10,993 nt of DNA from Cyrtobacter comes (GTDB taxonomy: Bacteria; Pseudomonadota; Alphaproteobacteria; Rickettsiales; Midichloriaceae): contig NZ_JARGYT010000039.1 of NCBI RefSeq assembly GCF_034470605.1, positions 1-10,993 on the forward strand, written 5' to 3'. The notes under the pieces are model-generated. The model saw nothing but the letters and a program-made list of their open reading frames with translations. It made no database searches and had not been told where the DNA came from. Below are positions 1 through 6,804 of the stretch, piece by piece (the stretch's first letter is position 1; each line of letters begins with the position of its first letter). The position numbers were made by a program, and so were the translations under genes.

Positions 1-30
1 ACAACCGCAATATCTACATTCAATTGTCAT
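1..30 (-). CDS. 5' end of a gene for a Cys-rich protein (partial)
   Basis: Only the first ten codons are in the window; they read MTIECRYCGC. The ATG at 30-28 is preceded by an AAGGAG Shine-Dalgarno at 43-38 with a 7-nt gap, the clearest ribosome-binding site in the window. The ATG four bases upstream (34-32) reaches a stop after four codons, so it cannot be the start. The C-x2-C-x-C pattern would suit a zinc ribbon or a metal-binding N-terminus, but ten residues are too few to name a family and I do not recognise it. A candidate promoter sits just upstream. What I see is the ribosome-binding site plus an open frame to the edge; that it is a real gene is inference. Confidence 0.5.
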   Translation of the reverse strand, partial: MTIECRYCGC

Positions 31-51
31 CCATTTTCTCCTTCCTATTCC

Positions 52-81
52 AATATAGGCATAATCTCATTCTATTGTCTA
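52..81 (-). promoter_or_regulatory. Candidate sigma-70 promoter for the gene at the left edge
   Basis: On the minus strand a TAGACA -35 box (81-76) is followed by an 18-nt spacer and a TATATT -10 box (57-52). Each differs from consensus by one base. The predicted start near 45 would give a leader of about 15 nt that holds the Shine-Dalgarno at 43-38. AT-rich DNA produces such matches by chance; the fit to the nearby ribosome-binding site is what makes this one credible. Confidence 0.35.
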
Positions 82-100
82 TAATTATTAGGTAATGCCA

Positions 101-139
101 GTATTATGCCATCTCAAATAAAACATCTATAAGTTTAAT
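101..139. repeat. Dispersed intergenic repeat, copy 1
   Basis: Contains the 16-mer TGCCATCTCAAATAAA (107-122), which recurs exactly at 245-260 and as a 12-nt core at 6867-6878. Read on the minus strand, the shared block is roughly ATTAAA, a TAG-containing segment, then TTTATTTGAGATGGCA, followed by a TAATAATTATAG-like stretch. The copy lies between the end of era and the start of the left-edge gene. No coding sense is visible. Confidence 0.6.
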
Positions 140-191
140 AAAATTACTTTTTATGTAATCATTTTATATAGCTTCAGCTGAATAGTAATCT

Positions 192-280
192 AAGCTTAAT
201 TAGCATAGCTAGTTGGCTATAATATAGATAATGTTATTACATGTTGCCATCTCAAATAAAGCAGCTAATATTTAATAGAG
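192..280. repeat. Dispersed intergenic repeat, copy 2
   Basis: Shares the exact 16-mer TGCCATCTCAAATAAA (245-260) with copy 1. It also shares a longer, patchy similarity with copy 3: a TAAGYTWAATTAGCATA block (from 192), a GGCTA block, a TATTA block, the ATCTCAAATAAA core and a TTTAA-AGAG tail. It is about 90 bp long and lies just beyond the 3' end of era in the direction of transcription. It might be a mobile miniature element, a regulatory element or a structured RNA; the sequence does not decide. Confidence 0.6.
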
Positions 281-315
281 ACAGATCTTTTTAGAGATTT
301 ATTTTAAAGGTCTGT
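281..315 (-). terminator. Weak hairpin over the era stop codon
   Basis: ACAGATCTTT (281-290) pairs with AAAGGTCTGT (306-315), ten pairs including one G-T wobble, around a 15-nt loop. The stem encloses the era stop codon at 306-304. On the minus strand no real T-tract follows, so it is a poor intrinsic terminator and may instead protect the 3' end, or be chance. Confidence 0.22.
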
Positions 316-1149
316 ATCTTCCAGTACTTTAACATATAGAAAAAGTCTTACTTTTTTGTCCAGTAGTTTAGAAATCTCTGCTCTTGAATCTTGCCCTATC
401 TTCTTTATGTTTGCTGCCCCTGAGCCAATCACTATTGCCTTATGTGAATTTTTATTTACAAAGATAGTTTGATTAATATATAAATCATCTCCTTGCTCTT
501 CCCACCGTTCAGTAGTTATTTGAACTGAATATGGTATTTCGTCCTGTATCCTATATAATAGCTTTTCTCTCGTAATTTCCTGGGCTAGCTCTTTTTGGCT
601 AATATCTGTCACTTCGTCATTCTCAAACATCCATGGATTATTATTAGAAAGTTCGCATAATCTTGCTGTGAAACTATCTATGCCAGTAGATTTAGTAGCG
701 GAGAGGAGAAAGATATCCAAGGGATTATAGATATCACCTATGTTTTTCATATGAGGAAGTAGTACCCTTTTATCTCTTATTTTATCTATTTTATTTAGAA
801 GAAATATTGAGCCTTGAATTCCATTTGGTAAGTGGCTCTTATCTAGACCATATTTACATAATCTGCATGAATCGATTACTACGCAGGTAATATCTGAGCT
901 TTCAATGGCTTCAAGTGCAAAATTTTTCATTTGCTTTTCAAGTGCGTTTTTGGAATTTTTGAAACCTGGGGTGTCAGTAAATATTATTTGGCATTTATCA
1001 ACATTTTTTATACCTATTATATTAAACCTTGTTGTTTGGCTCTTAGGAGAAATTATAGAAATTTTTTGTCCAACAATTTTATTTATTAATGTAGATTTTC
1101 CAGCGTTTGGTAAGCCTACTAAGGATACGGTGATCAAGCTTTTTTCCAT
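304..1149 (-). CDS. era: GTPase Era
   Basis: Era is an essential GTPase that binds the 3' end of 16S rRNA through a KH domain and acts in late 30S assembly at the inner face of the membrane. The G domain shows G1 GLPNAGKST (residues 12-20), the SPKSQTTR switch region (34-41), G3 DTPG (59-62), G4 NKID (119-122) and G5 SAT (150-152). The KH domain occupies about 185-275. At 281 residues it is somewhat shorter than the usual 300: it ends just after KVRLFLYVKV and lacks the common Trp-containing tail. The KH loop reads GSGA (242-245) where family members have GxxG. It is the last gene of the lepB-rnc-era operon, starting one base after the rnc stop, so its expression is probably coupled to rnc. 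Confidence 0.97.
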   Translation of the reverse strand: MEKSLITVSLVGLPNAGKSTLINKIVGQKISIISPKSQTTRFNIIGIKNVDKCQIIFTDTPGFKNSKNALEKQMKNFALEAIESSDITCVVIDSCRLCKYGLDKSHLPNGIQGSIFLLNKIDKIRDKRVLLPHMKNIGDIYNPLDIFLLSATKSTGIDSFTARLCELSNNNPWMFENDEVTDISQKELAQEITREKLLYRIQDEIPYSVQITTERWEEQGDDLYINQTIFVNKNSHKAIVIGSGAANIKKIGQDSRAEISKLLDKKVRLFLYVKVLEDTDL

Positions 1150-1150
1150 C

Positions 1151-1804
1151 TTATTTTAGATTAAGTTTTTCTATTAGTTTTAAAGCAGCGTTACATTCTG
1201 CTTCTTTGATAGAATTGCCGTCTGCATGGGCGCTTCCAATATCTTGCGCCGTGACACAAACCTCAAAAATAGATTCATGAGAAGGGCCAGATTTCTTTGT
1301 TACTTCATATGTTGGGATAGATTTACCACTTTTTTGCACTATTTCTTGTAGTAAAGATTTGGGATTTTTATGCATCATATCATCACGTGAAAAAGTTCCC
1401 TCCCATAGATCTAAGACAAATTTTTCACTTTCTTGATAGCCACCGTCCAAAAATACAGCGCCAATTAAAGCTTCCATTACATTTTCTATATTGTTTGCAT
1501 TTTTCCTGCCGCCAGAATTCTCCTCTCCTTTATCCATTATAATAAATTCACCAATAGAGACCTTGTTGGCTACTTTATTGATTGCCTCAGAGCTAACTAA
1601 ATTTGAATGCATTAAAGATAAGTGCCCCTCTGGAGAGTGTTGAAATTTTATATATATATATTTGGCTATTATAGCCCCTAAAATTTTATCGCCAAGAAAT
1701 TCTAATCTCTCATAAGACGGGTTTTTATTACAAGATTTGTGACTTGGGTGAGTTAATGCTTGTTTTAATAAATTACTATCTTTGAAATTATAGCTTATTT
1801 TCAT
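1151..1804 (-). CDS. rnc: Ribonuclease III
   Basis: RNase III cuts double-stranded RNA, chiefly the 30S rRNA precursor and structured mRNA leaders, as a homodimer with Mg2+. The catalytic domain (about 1-135) shows the signature ERLEFLGD (32-39), with the acidic residues Glu35 and Asp39, and a second helix with Glu111 in MEALIGAVFLDGG. The double-stranded RNA-binding domain follows at about 146-214. The 217-residue length is normal. Asn108 stands where E. coli RNase III has the metal-binding Asp114; this may be a lineage trait and is listed as a finding. The start overlaps the lepB stop in an ATGA arrangement, a mark of translational coupling, and era begins one base after its stop. Confidence 0.96.
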   Translation of the reverse strand: MKISYNFKDSNLLKQALTHPSHKSCNKNPSYERLEFLGDKILGAIIAKYIYIKFQHSPEGHLSLMHSNLVSSEAINKVANKVSIGEFIIMDKGEENSGGRKNANNIENVMEALIGAVFLDGGYQESEKFVLDLWEGTFSRDDMMHKNPKSLLQEIVQKSGKSIPTYEVTKKSGPSHESIFEVCVTAQDIGSAHADGNSIKEAECNAALKLIEKLNLK

Positions 1805-2502
1805 TTAAATCTTTTAAAAACCCTTGTAAAATCTAAGCTCATTAAATCTTTTAAATTAAAAAAGACTATTTGTACCTTTCCTATAAGGTTTGTTACAGGG
1901 ATAAATCCCATATCATTTATAAATCTACTATCAGCAGAATGGTCCCTGTTATCTCCTAAAAAAAACACATGCCCAGCCGGTACCTTATAGGTTGCGGTAG
2001 TATTAGGAAAATCTGATGTATCACCAGAAGAGCTTATAGTTTGATAAGATTTTTCTGCAAATTTTTCTAGAAAAACTTCACAAAATTGTTCTTCCATCTT
2101 TATCTCATTTTCTTTACAGCTGCCCACATAATCTCTTTCTGCGCGTTGCCCATTTATATATAGCCTCCCTTCTATGATTCGTACTTCGTCACCAGGTAAT
2201 CCTATAAGTCTTTTCACCAAAGCCACGCCTCCAGGTTCTTTTTTAAATACTATTATATCACCATATTGTGGTTGCTTATAAAAATACGTACCATTAATTA
2301 ATGGTAAATCAAATGGCATTGAGAACCTATTATATCCATAGGTGTACTTAGATACAAATAAAAAATCACCGATCATCAGAGTCGGTATCATAGAGCCGGT
2401 AGGTATTCTATAAGGTTCGAAAATGAAAGATCTTACTATTACCACAACGAATAATACAACAAAGATCTCTCTTACTATCTTAAGATTAAAATATTTATTC
2501 AT
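1801..2502 (-). CDS. lepB: Signal peptidase I
   Basis: LepB removes signal peptides from exported proteins at the outer face of the inner membrane with a Ser-Lys dyad. One membrane segment lies at about 12-28. The catalytic Ser37 lies in PTGSM and the general base Lys97 in ALVKRLIGLPGD. The conserved GDNRDHSADSR box starts at 183. Two cysteines (129 and 141) sit in the variable insert and could form a disulphide. The 233-residue length is usual for alphaproteobacteria. It is the first gene of the operon; its ATG at 2502 has no clear Shine-Dalgarno. The plus-strand glycosyltransferase gene diverges from it across 408 bp. Confidence 0.96.
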   Translation of the reverse strand: MNKYFNLKIVREIFVVLFVVVIVRSFIFEPYRIPTGSMIPTLMIGDFLFVSKYTYGYNRFSMPFDLPLINGTYFYKQPQYGDIIVFKKEPGGVALVKRLIGLPGDEVRIIEGRLYINGQRAERDYVGSCKENEIKMEEQFCEVFLEKFAEKSYQTISSSGDTSDFPNTTATYKVPAGHVFFLGDNRDHSADSRFINDMGFIPVTNLIGKVQIVFFNLKDLMSLDFTRVFKRFK

Positions 2503-2910
2503 TTATTTTAAGAGTTATACAAAAGACCCATAAATAAGCACGGACTGAATATCATCATTATAATTTGAAGTCTATCTTTAAATAGCTCTTAAACTATGTT
2601 TGCTGAAATATTGATGTGCTAATAGTCTAGCTATAAGAATTATAAAGATTGTAAAATTTTTACATATAAATAGATTTTTGCTATGATTCTTTTTTAGTAA
2701 AAAGGTCCAGCAATAAGGTATCGCGATTGTTAAAAATTGTTGTGTCTGGAGAGGAAAATGTAAAAGCCCAAGGTTTGGGAAATACGAGATAGAATTTGGC
2801 AAAATGTGATATATATGCTTCTTATTGATTTTTAAGAACGCAAGGTTACAATTAATGGTTGAGTTGGTTGTATAACTGATGTCATTAGGTAATTCGTTTA
2901 TATATTTAAG
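2503..2910. other. Divergent non-coding region between lepB and the glycosyltransferase gene
   Basis: This 408-bp AT-rich stretch should hold the promoters of lepB (leftward) and of the glycosyltransferase gene (rightward). A minus-strand frame of 113 codons (2919-2578) crosses it, but its composition is that of random AT-rich DNA, it has no domain or ribosome-binding site, and it overlaps the first codons of the opposite gene. No repeat, tRNA or strong hairpin is visible. A weak -10-like TATAAT faces lepB at about 2563-2558 without a good -35. Confidence 0.6.
2825..2852 (+). promoter_or_regulatory. Candidate promoter for the glycosyltransferase gene
   Basis: A TTGATT -35 box (2825-2830), 16-nt spacer and TACAAT -10 box (2847-2852) precede the ATG at 2911, giving a leader of about 50 nt. 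A competing pair, TTACAA (2846-2851) and TATAAC (2871-2876), has a 19-nt spacer. No operator palindrome is visible. Both are motif matches only. Confidence 0.3.
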
Positions 2911-4299
2911 ATGTATCAAGTTCCTATAAACAAACTATATAAAATTTGGTTTAATAGTAATCCAGAAAAATGTCTTGATGAAGAAAACAAACTAAGATTT
3001 ATCAAGATGGTAAATGATAATCCAAAAGCAACAGTTAGTTTTCTTTATAGTGAGGCGTTACTTTCTGAGAATGCTGTTAATGAGCTAAATTCATTTTGTG
3101 CAAAGCATAAGATTCAACCAGTTAGCTTAGAAAGCTTTAAAGATCAGTTACGTCATAAAACTGAAAAAGAATTATTTGATCTAATAAATACAGAGTTAGA
3201 ATGTTGGAAGAAAGGCATTGGCGGCAACCCTGCTGCTGCGTCTGATATTGCACGAGTTTTAGTGCCTATAATAGATAAATTGGGTGTTTATTCTGATTTT
3301 GATACTCCTTTAAATTTCTCGAAGCTAGATGGTGTGGCTGTCGATTCAAAACACTGTGTGATTCTTAATGTATGTTCTGATATATTTGGTTCTACGTCTG
3401 TTTATTCAGATTTTTTAGCCTTTGCAAGAGATGAAAGTGGTAATTTACATCCTAAAGCACTAGATTTTATAGATAGTTGTCAGAATAAAATGTTAGAAGC
3501 TTATAAGAAGGGGGCTAGTAATTTATTGGATGATATTATTCCTGGAGTTTGTTCAGTAGGATCTAACCCTAATAATCAACTGCTAATAGCTTTTATTCAG
3601 GAATTCATAAATTCTAATCCAAATACAAATGGAATTATTGAATTTCGTCGCTTCTTACAGGAAAATTTTAATGCAAAATTTTTGATGGAAAAATGTCTCA
3701 GAAAGTCTTTTGAAAATACAAAAAGTATATATAAATTTGAGCCGGGAATGGAAAAGGCTATTGAAGAAATTTGTGATAGTATTAACGGGGCTGATTTTAG
3801 AAAAGTATCTGAAGAGTGGGCGTATGAAATATGGAAGGTAGCTCTTAAAATAGTCGACTATAATTCTTCTCCTAAAGAATTATGCGAGACATTGAGAAAA
3901 GACCTTTTTACAGGTTCTGTTATGTGTTATTCAGGACCATGTACATTAGTAAAAGCACTATATTCACAGTTCGTTAATGAATTGCAAAACTCAAACCCAC
4001 AAGTAGATTATAGCAATGCATCAAAAACATACACGTCTCTTTTGTATAAATTTCTTATAGAGCATGATACTGAAAATAATGGGTTACCTTCCTGCGAACC
4101 AAATATGCATGCGGTAAATATGAACGCAAAGACTTCAACGAATCCCGGATCTACTGATATCTCATGGGATAAGGTTGGTATACAAGCAAAGGAGGAAAGG
4201 GAGAAAATGATGCATGGTGCCGCTGCTAAGATCCAGAAAAATTGGCGTGGGCATACGGCAGCAAAAAAAGCAGCTCAAAAGGAAAAAGGGGGGATTTAA
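2911..4299 (+). CDS. Predicted TcdA/TcdB-like glycosyltransferase with a C-terminal IQ motif; candidate secreted effector
   Basis: The protein has 462 residues, with no signal peptide or membrane segment. The N-terminal half resembles the GT-A glycosyltransferase domain of large clostridial toxins: a KIWF strand (11-14) like the IHxIWxGG start, then NPAAASDIAR (106-115) and GVYSDFD (125-131). In TcdB the matching residues are Asp270, Arg273 and the DxD pair Asp286/Asp288; here they are Asp112, Arg115, Asp129 and Asp131. Such enzymes move a sugar from a nucleotide sugar to a protein, in the toxins host Rho GTPases. Residues about 250-400 match nothing I know. The end carries an IQ motif, IQKNWRG (441-447), in a basic Ala-rich helix, the usual calmodulin light-chain site in eukaryotes. 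The ATG at 2911 is the first in-frame start after a TAA at 2890 but lacks a Shine-Dalgarno. It is the only plus-strand gene, flanked by long gaps. The fold is fairly secure; effector role and calmodulin binding are inferred. Confidence 0.75.
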   Translation: MYQVPINKLYKIWFNSNPEKCLDEENKLRFIKMVNDNPKATVSFLYSEALLSENAVNELNSFCAKHKIQPVSLESFKDQLRHKTEKELFDLINTELECWKKGIGGNPAAASDIARVLVPIIDKLGVYSDFDTPLNFSKLDGVAVDSKHCVILNVCSDIFGSTSVYSDFLAFARDESGNLHPKALDFIDSCQNKMLEAYKKGASNLLDDIIPGVCSVGSNPNNQLLIAFIQEFINSNPNTNGIIEFRRFLQENFNAKFLMEKCLRKSFENTKSIYKFEPGMEKAIEEICDSINGADFRKVSEEWAYEIWKVALKIVDYNSSPKELCETLRKDLFTGSVMCYSGPCTLVKALYSQFVNELQNSNPQVDYSNASKTYTSLLYKFLIEHDTENNGLPSCEPNMHAVNMNAKTSTNPGSTDISWDKVGIQAKEEREKMMHGAAAKIQKNWRGHTAAKKAAQKEKGGI

Positions 4300-4692
4300 A
4301 GATGGATCACTAGAAATAATAAGTACGGTGATACTCTGAGAGAAGATGGGTTTAGCCTAGCTACATTGCAAGAAAGCAAGGCGATAAAAGTGAGATGCTG
4401 TACTCTCTTTTATAACTTGTGTAAAGCAAAGTGCATAACGAGGGTATAACTTGGGTATCCATCTAAAGTCTCACACCACAACAAGATATATGCTAAAACG
4501 CAAGACAAGAAATGTATGAACTATGGCGGCAAAAATAGATAGCAAAAAACTTAAATCTTTTGCTATCTGATAATTAGTTATATTAATAGCTTCAAAAGAG
4601 TTCATTTCATAATCGATGTACAAATGTGATAATTGTTAGAGGGGTGGCAATTTCAAACGAGATTTTGATTAATTCACTGGCTATATTGATCT
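4300..4692. other. Convergent non-coding region after the glycosyltransferase gene
   Basis: This 393-bp gap lies between two converging 3' ends. Its left part (about 4300-4530) is visibly richer in G+C, near 40% over 4301-4360, than other gaps such as 121-180 at about 20%. It holds an imperfect direct repeat TATAACTTGNGTA (4411-4423 and 4445-4457) and an 8-bp inverted pair, AGATGGAT (4300-4307) with ATCCATCT (4457-4464). The minus strand has a frame broken by only two stops over 80 codons here, perhaps a decayed gene. The right part holds the mreC terminator and plain AT-rich sequence. Confidence 0.5.
4531..4568 (-). terminator. Intrinsic terminator downstream of mreC
   Basis: AGATAGCAAAA (4537-4547) pairs perfectly with TTTTGCTATCT (4558-4568), an 11-bp stem with a 10-nt loop. 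Read on the minus strand it is followed at once by ATTTTT (4536-4531), the expected U-tract. It lies about 125 nt past the mreC stop and would end the lipA-mreC transcript. On the plus strand no T-tract follows, so it is probably not a strong terminator for the converging glycosyltransferase gene. Confidence 0.7.
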
Positions 4693-5538
4693 TTAATCTA
4701 CTTTATCGCTATTGATTGCTTTAATTACTGAGATAAATTTGCCAGATTTATTTATATCGAAAAACGTTTTAACATAAAAGATCCCGCCTGGATCTTTCTT
4801 AACTATGCCAACTCTTATCCCAGGTGGAAATATCTTGGCATCACCTGATGTTAAAACAATTTCTCCTTCAATATCGTTAACGTCTTGAGGTAAATATTTT
4901 AGTAGTATGCGAGAGCCGTTACCAAACGTAATACATCGAATATTACTCTTAGATAGAATTATGGGGATTTTAACACCATAAGAGTGTATTAATTTGGCCC
5001 TAGATGTTTTTTCTCTTACTGAATATAGGATAGCGGCAAGGTTGTCTTTACTTGTAACTAGTTGCTTTTCTTGTAACCCTTGGTTTATACCGGCAAATAT
5101 CATTATACTACTTTCCATAATGTCTTGAGAAATTGGCAAAAATTCACTTGTTATGTAATCAATTTCATAACTTGATGTATAACTTAGCATACTTTTTAGC
5201 TCTGCAATTTCTGCGCTTAAAGCCTTATAACCGATGATTTGAGATTCTAATCCAGAGACTTTGAGCCTTAAATACTCATTCTCATAATTAGCATCTATAT
5301 AATTAGACATTTTATAGTATAGATCTGGAATTCTAAACGATAAGTACCTATTAGAGGTGATCAGTAATTGGTCTATAGTACCTTGGATTTGTGATCTATA
5401 AATTGATGCAAAAATTACTAACAATCCGCAAATAAGTATAGAGAGGAAAAGGCTGGCATTAAGTACAAAGATGCGTATGACCACCCTAATTATAGAGGTG
5501 TTTTGCTTTACAACCTTATCACGCTTGCTGCTGAGCAT
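4693..5538 (-). CDS. mreC: Rod shape-determining protein MreC
   Basis: MreC is a bitopic inner-membrane protein whose periplasmic domain links the MreB filament to the wall elongation machinery. A membrane segment lies at about 24-46, followed by a coiled-coil-like stretch (about 85-118) that mediates dimerisation in this family. The beta-barrel-type C-terminal domain carries the family motif LTSGDAKIFPPGIRVG (229-244). The 281-residue length is typical. The start overlaps the end of lipA by 20 nt and has only a purine-rich leader, so it is probably read from the lipA transcript. mreB and mreD are not adjacent; the partner seen here is lipA. A strong terminator follows. Its presence suggests that some peptidoglycan synthesis is retained. 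Confidence 0.92.
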   Translation of the reverse strand: MLSSKRDKVVKQNTSIIRVVIRIFVLNASLFLSILICGLLVIFASIYRSQIQGTIDQLLITSNRYLSFRIPDLYYKMSNYIDANYENEYLRLKVSGLESQIIGYKALSAEIAELKSMLSYTSSYEIDYITSEFLPISQDIMESSIMIFAGINQGLQEKQLVTSKDNLAAILYSVREKTSRAKLIHSYGVKIPIILSKSNIRCITFGNGSRILLKYLPQDVNDIEGEIVLTSGDAKIFPPGIRVGIVKKDPGGIFYVKTFFDINKSGKFISVIKAINSDKVD

Positions 5539-6451
5539 TTTTTCTTCTTTTTTTTAGCTCTTTAAAATCATCGCCAGCATGATAAGAAGATCTGGTAAGT
5601 GGGCTGGATGAAACCATTAAAAAGCCCTTTATTTTGGCAATTTTTGCATAACGCTCAAATTCTTCTGGTGTAACATATTTGTGTACAGGCTCATGCTTTT
5701 GTGTGGGTTGTAGATACTGCCCTATTGTTAAAAAATCAACTTGAGCAGATCTAAGATCATCCATAACTTGGAGGATCTCTACTTCTTCCTCGCCTAAACC
5801 AACCATTATACCTGATTTAGTGAACATACTACTGTCTATTATTTTAGCGGTATTGAGTAAATTTAATGAGTTAAAATATCTTGCACCAGGTCGTATTCTA
5901 CTATACAGCGATGGAACCGTTTCTATATTATGGTTAAAGACATCAGGTTTTGCGCCTATCACGATATTAAGTGCCCCATCTTTTCTTAAAAAATCTGGTG
6001 TTAAAACCTCAATAGTTACATCTGGTGATAATTTTCTTATCTGTTTAATACAGCTTGCAAAATGAGAGGCCCCACCATCGGCAAGATCATCTCTATCTAC
6101 AGACGTTATAACTACATGGCTTAAACCAAGTTCCATAATCGCGAGTGCTATTTTTTCTGGCTCATGTGGATCTAGTAGATCAGGTACACCAGTTTGAACA
6201 TTACAGAATCTACAAGCTCTCGTACAGACACTACCAAGTATCATGAAGGTAGCATGTTTCTTATCCCAGCATTCACCTATATTTGGGCATGCAGCTTCTT
6301 GGCATACAGTATTCAAGCCGTGTCTTTTTATTATATCTGCGGTATCAGAATTATCAAACCCGATCTTAGTTCGTACTCTTATCCAGTGAGGTTTTTTGAG
6401 CTTATTTTCTCTATATTCTAAAACGCCTTGCTCCGGATAACTATTGTTCAT
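5519..6451 (-). CDS. lipA: Lipoyl synthase
   Basis: LipA is a radical-SAM enzyme that inserts two sulphur atoms into the octanoyl chain on lipoyl domains of pyruvate and oxoglutarate dehydrogenases. The ATG at 6451 gives 310 residues; the frame extends to a TTG at 6460, but the ATG fits the family better. The auxiliary cluster ligands are C50, C55 and C61 in CQEAACPNIGEC. The radical-SAM cluster is C76-x3-C80-x2-C83 (CTRACRFC). The RSSYHA motif (287-292) supplies the conserved serine of the auxiliary cluster. All key residues are present. It overlaps mreC by 20 nt, and about 570 bp of non-coding DNA lies upstream, so a promoter must be there. The basic KKRRK tail is slightly unusual. Confidence 0.97.
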   Translation of the reverse strand: MNNSYPEQGVLEYRENKLKKPHWIRVRTKIGFDNSDTADIIKRHGLNTVCQEAACPNIGECWDKKHATFMILGSVCTRACRFCNVQTGVPDLLDPHEPEKIALAIMELGLSHVVITSVDRDDLADGGASHFASCIKQIRKLSPDVTIEVLTPDFLRKDGALNIVIGAKPDVFNHNIETVPSLYSRIRPGARYFNSLNLLNTAKIIDSSMFTKSGIMVGLGEEEVEILQVMDDLRSAQVDFLTIGQYLQPTQKHEPVHKYVTPEEFERYAKIAKIKGFLMVSSSPLTRSSYHAGDDFKELKKRRKNAQQQA

Positions 6452-6528
6452 AACAAACAAAATACAAAACGAACTTCAAGATGAGGCAAGAAAAACGCAA
6501 CCACATATGTAACTACAGAGTCACAGAT

Positions 6529-6557
6529 ATCGTAAAGCTGCAAATATACTCTCGCAA
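6529..6557 (-). promoter_or_regulatory. Candidate promoter for lipA-mreC
   Basis: On the minus strand TTGCGA (6557-6552), a 17-nt spacer and TACGAT (6534-6529) each match four of six consensus bases. The predicted leader to the lipA ATG is about 70 nt. This is a weak motif match offered only because a promoter is expected in this gap. Confidence 0.22.
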
Positions 6558-6804
6558 AATAAAAACCAAAGCCGGATTAGCGGCGCATACTAATGAGTAA
6601 TATACACAGCGTGAACTACTTTTACAAGACACAATACAACATTGCGATTAAAAGATGCAGGAAAGCTAAATTTGGGTGCGTTGACCTTTTATTTTATCCA
6701 TGATTTACGCAAGAAGACCGGCAATTATAGAGCTTATCACATGGTTACATTTTCATATGGTAAGAAAAGCATGCCATATAACTCATGAATTAGGTATGGT
6801 TATT

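Noticed and set aside
905..1159. Plus-strand frame of 84 codons
   Set aside because: It lies wholly opposite era and the end of rnc, both certain genes; a shadow.
2578..2919. Minus-strand frame of 113 codons in the lepB-glycosyltransferase gap
   Set aside because: Composition of random AT-rich sequence, no ribosome-binding site or domain, and it runs into the first codons of the opposite, well-supported gene.
4645..4665. Possible fourth copy of the intergenic repeat (GGCAATTTCAAACGAGA)
   Set aside because: About 10-13 matches with a gap to the 16-mer core, and no flanking similarity; too weak in AT-rich DNA.
5820..6421. Two plus-strand frames of 81 and 75 codons opposite lipA
   Set aside because: Antisense shadows of an intact lipA with all cluster ligands.
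6615..6788. 57-codon open stretch on the plus strand that reads like protein
   Set aside because: No start codon other than an internal TTG, no ribosome-binding site, no recognisable family; kept only as a hint of a decayed gene.
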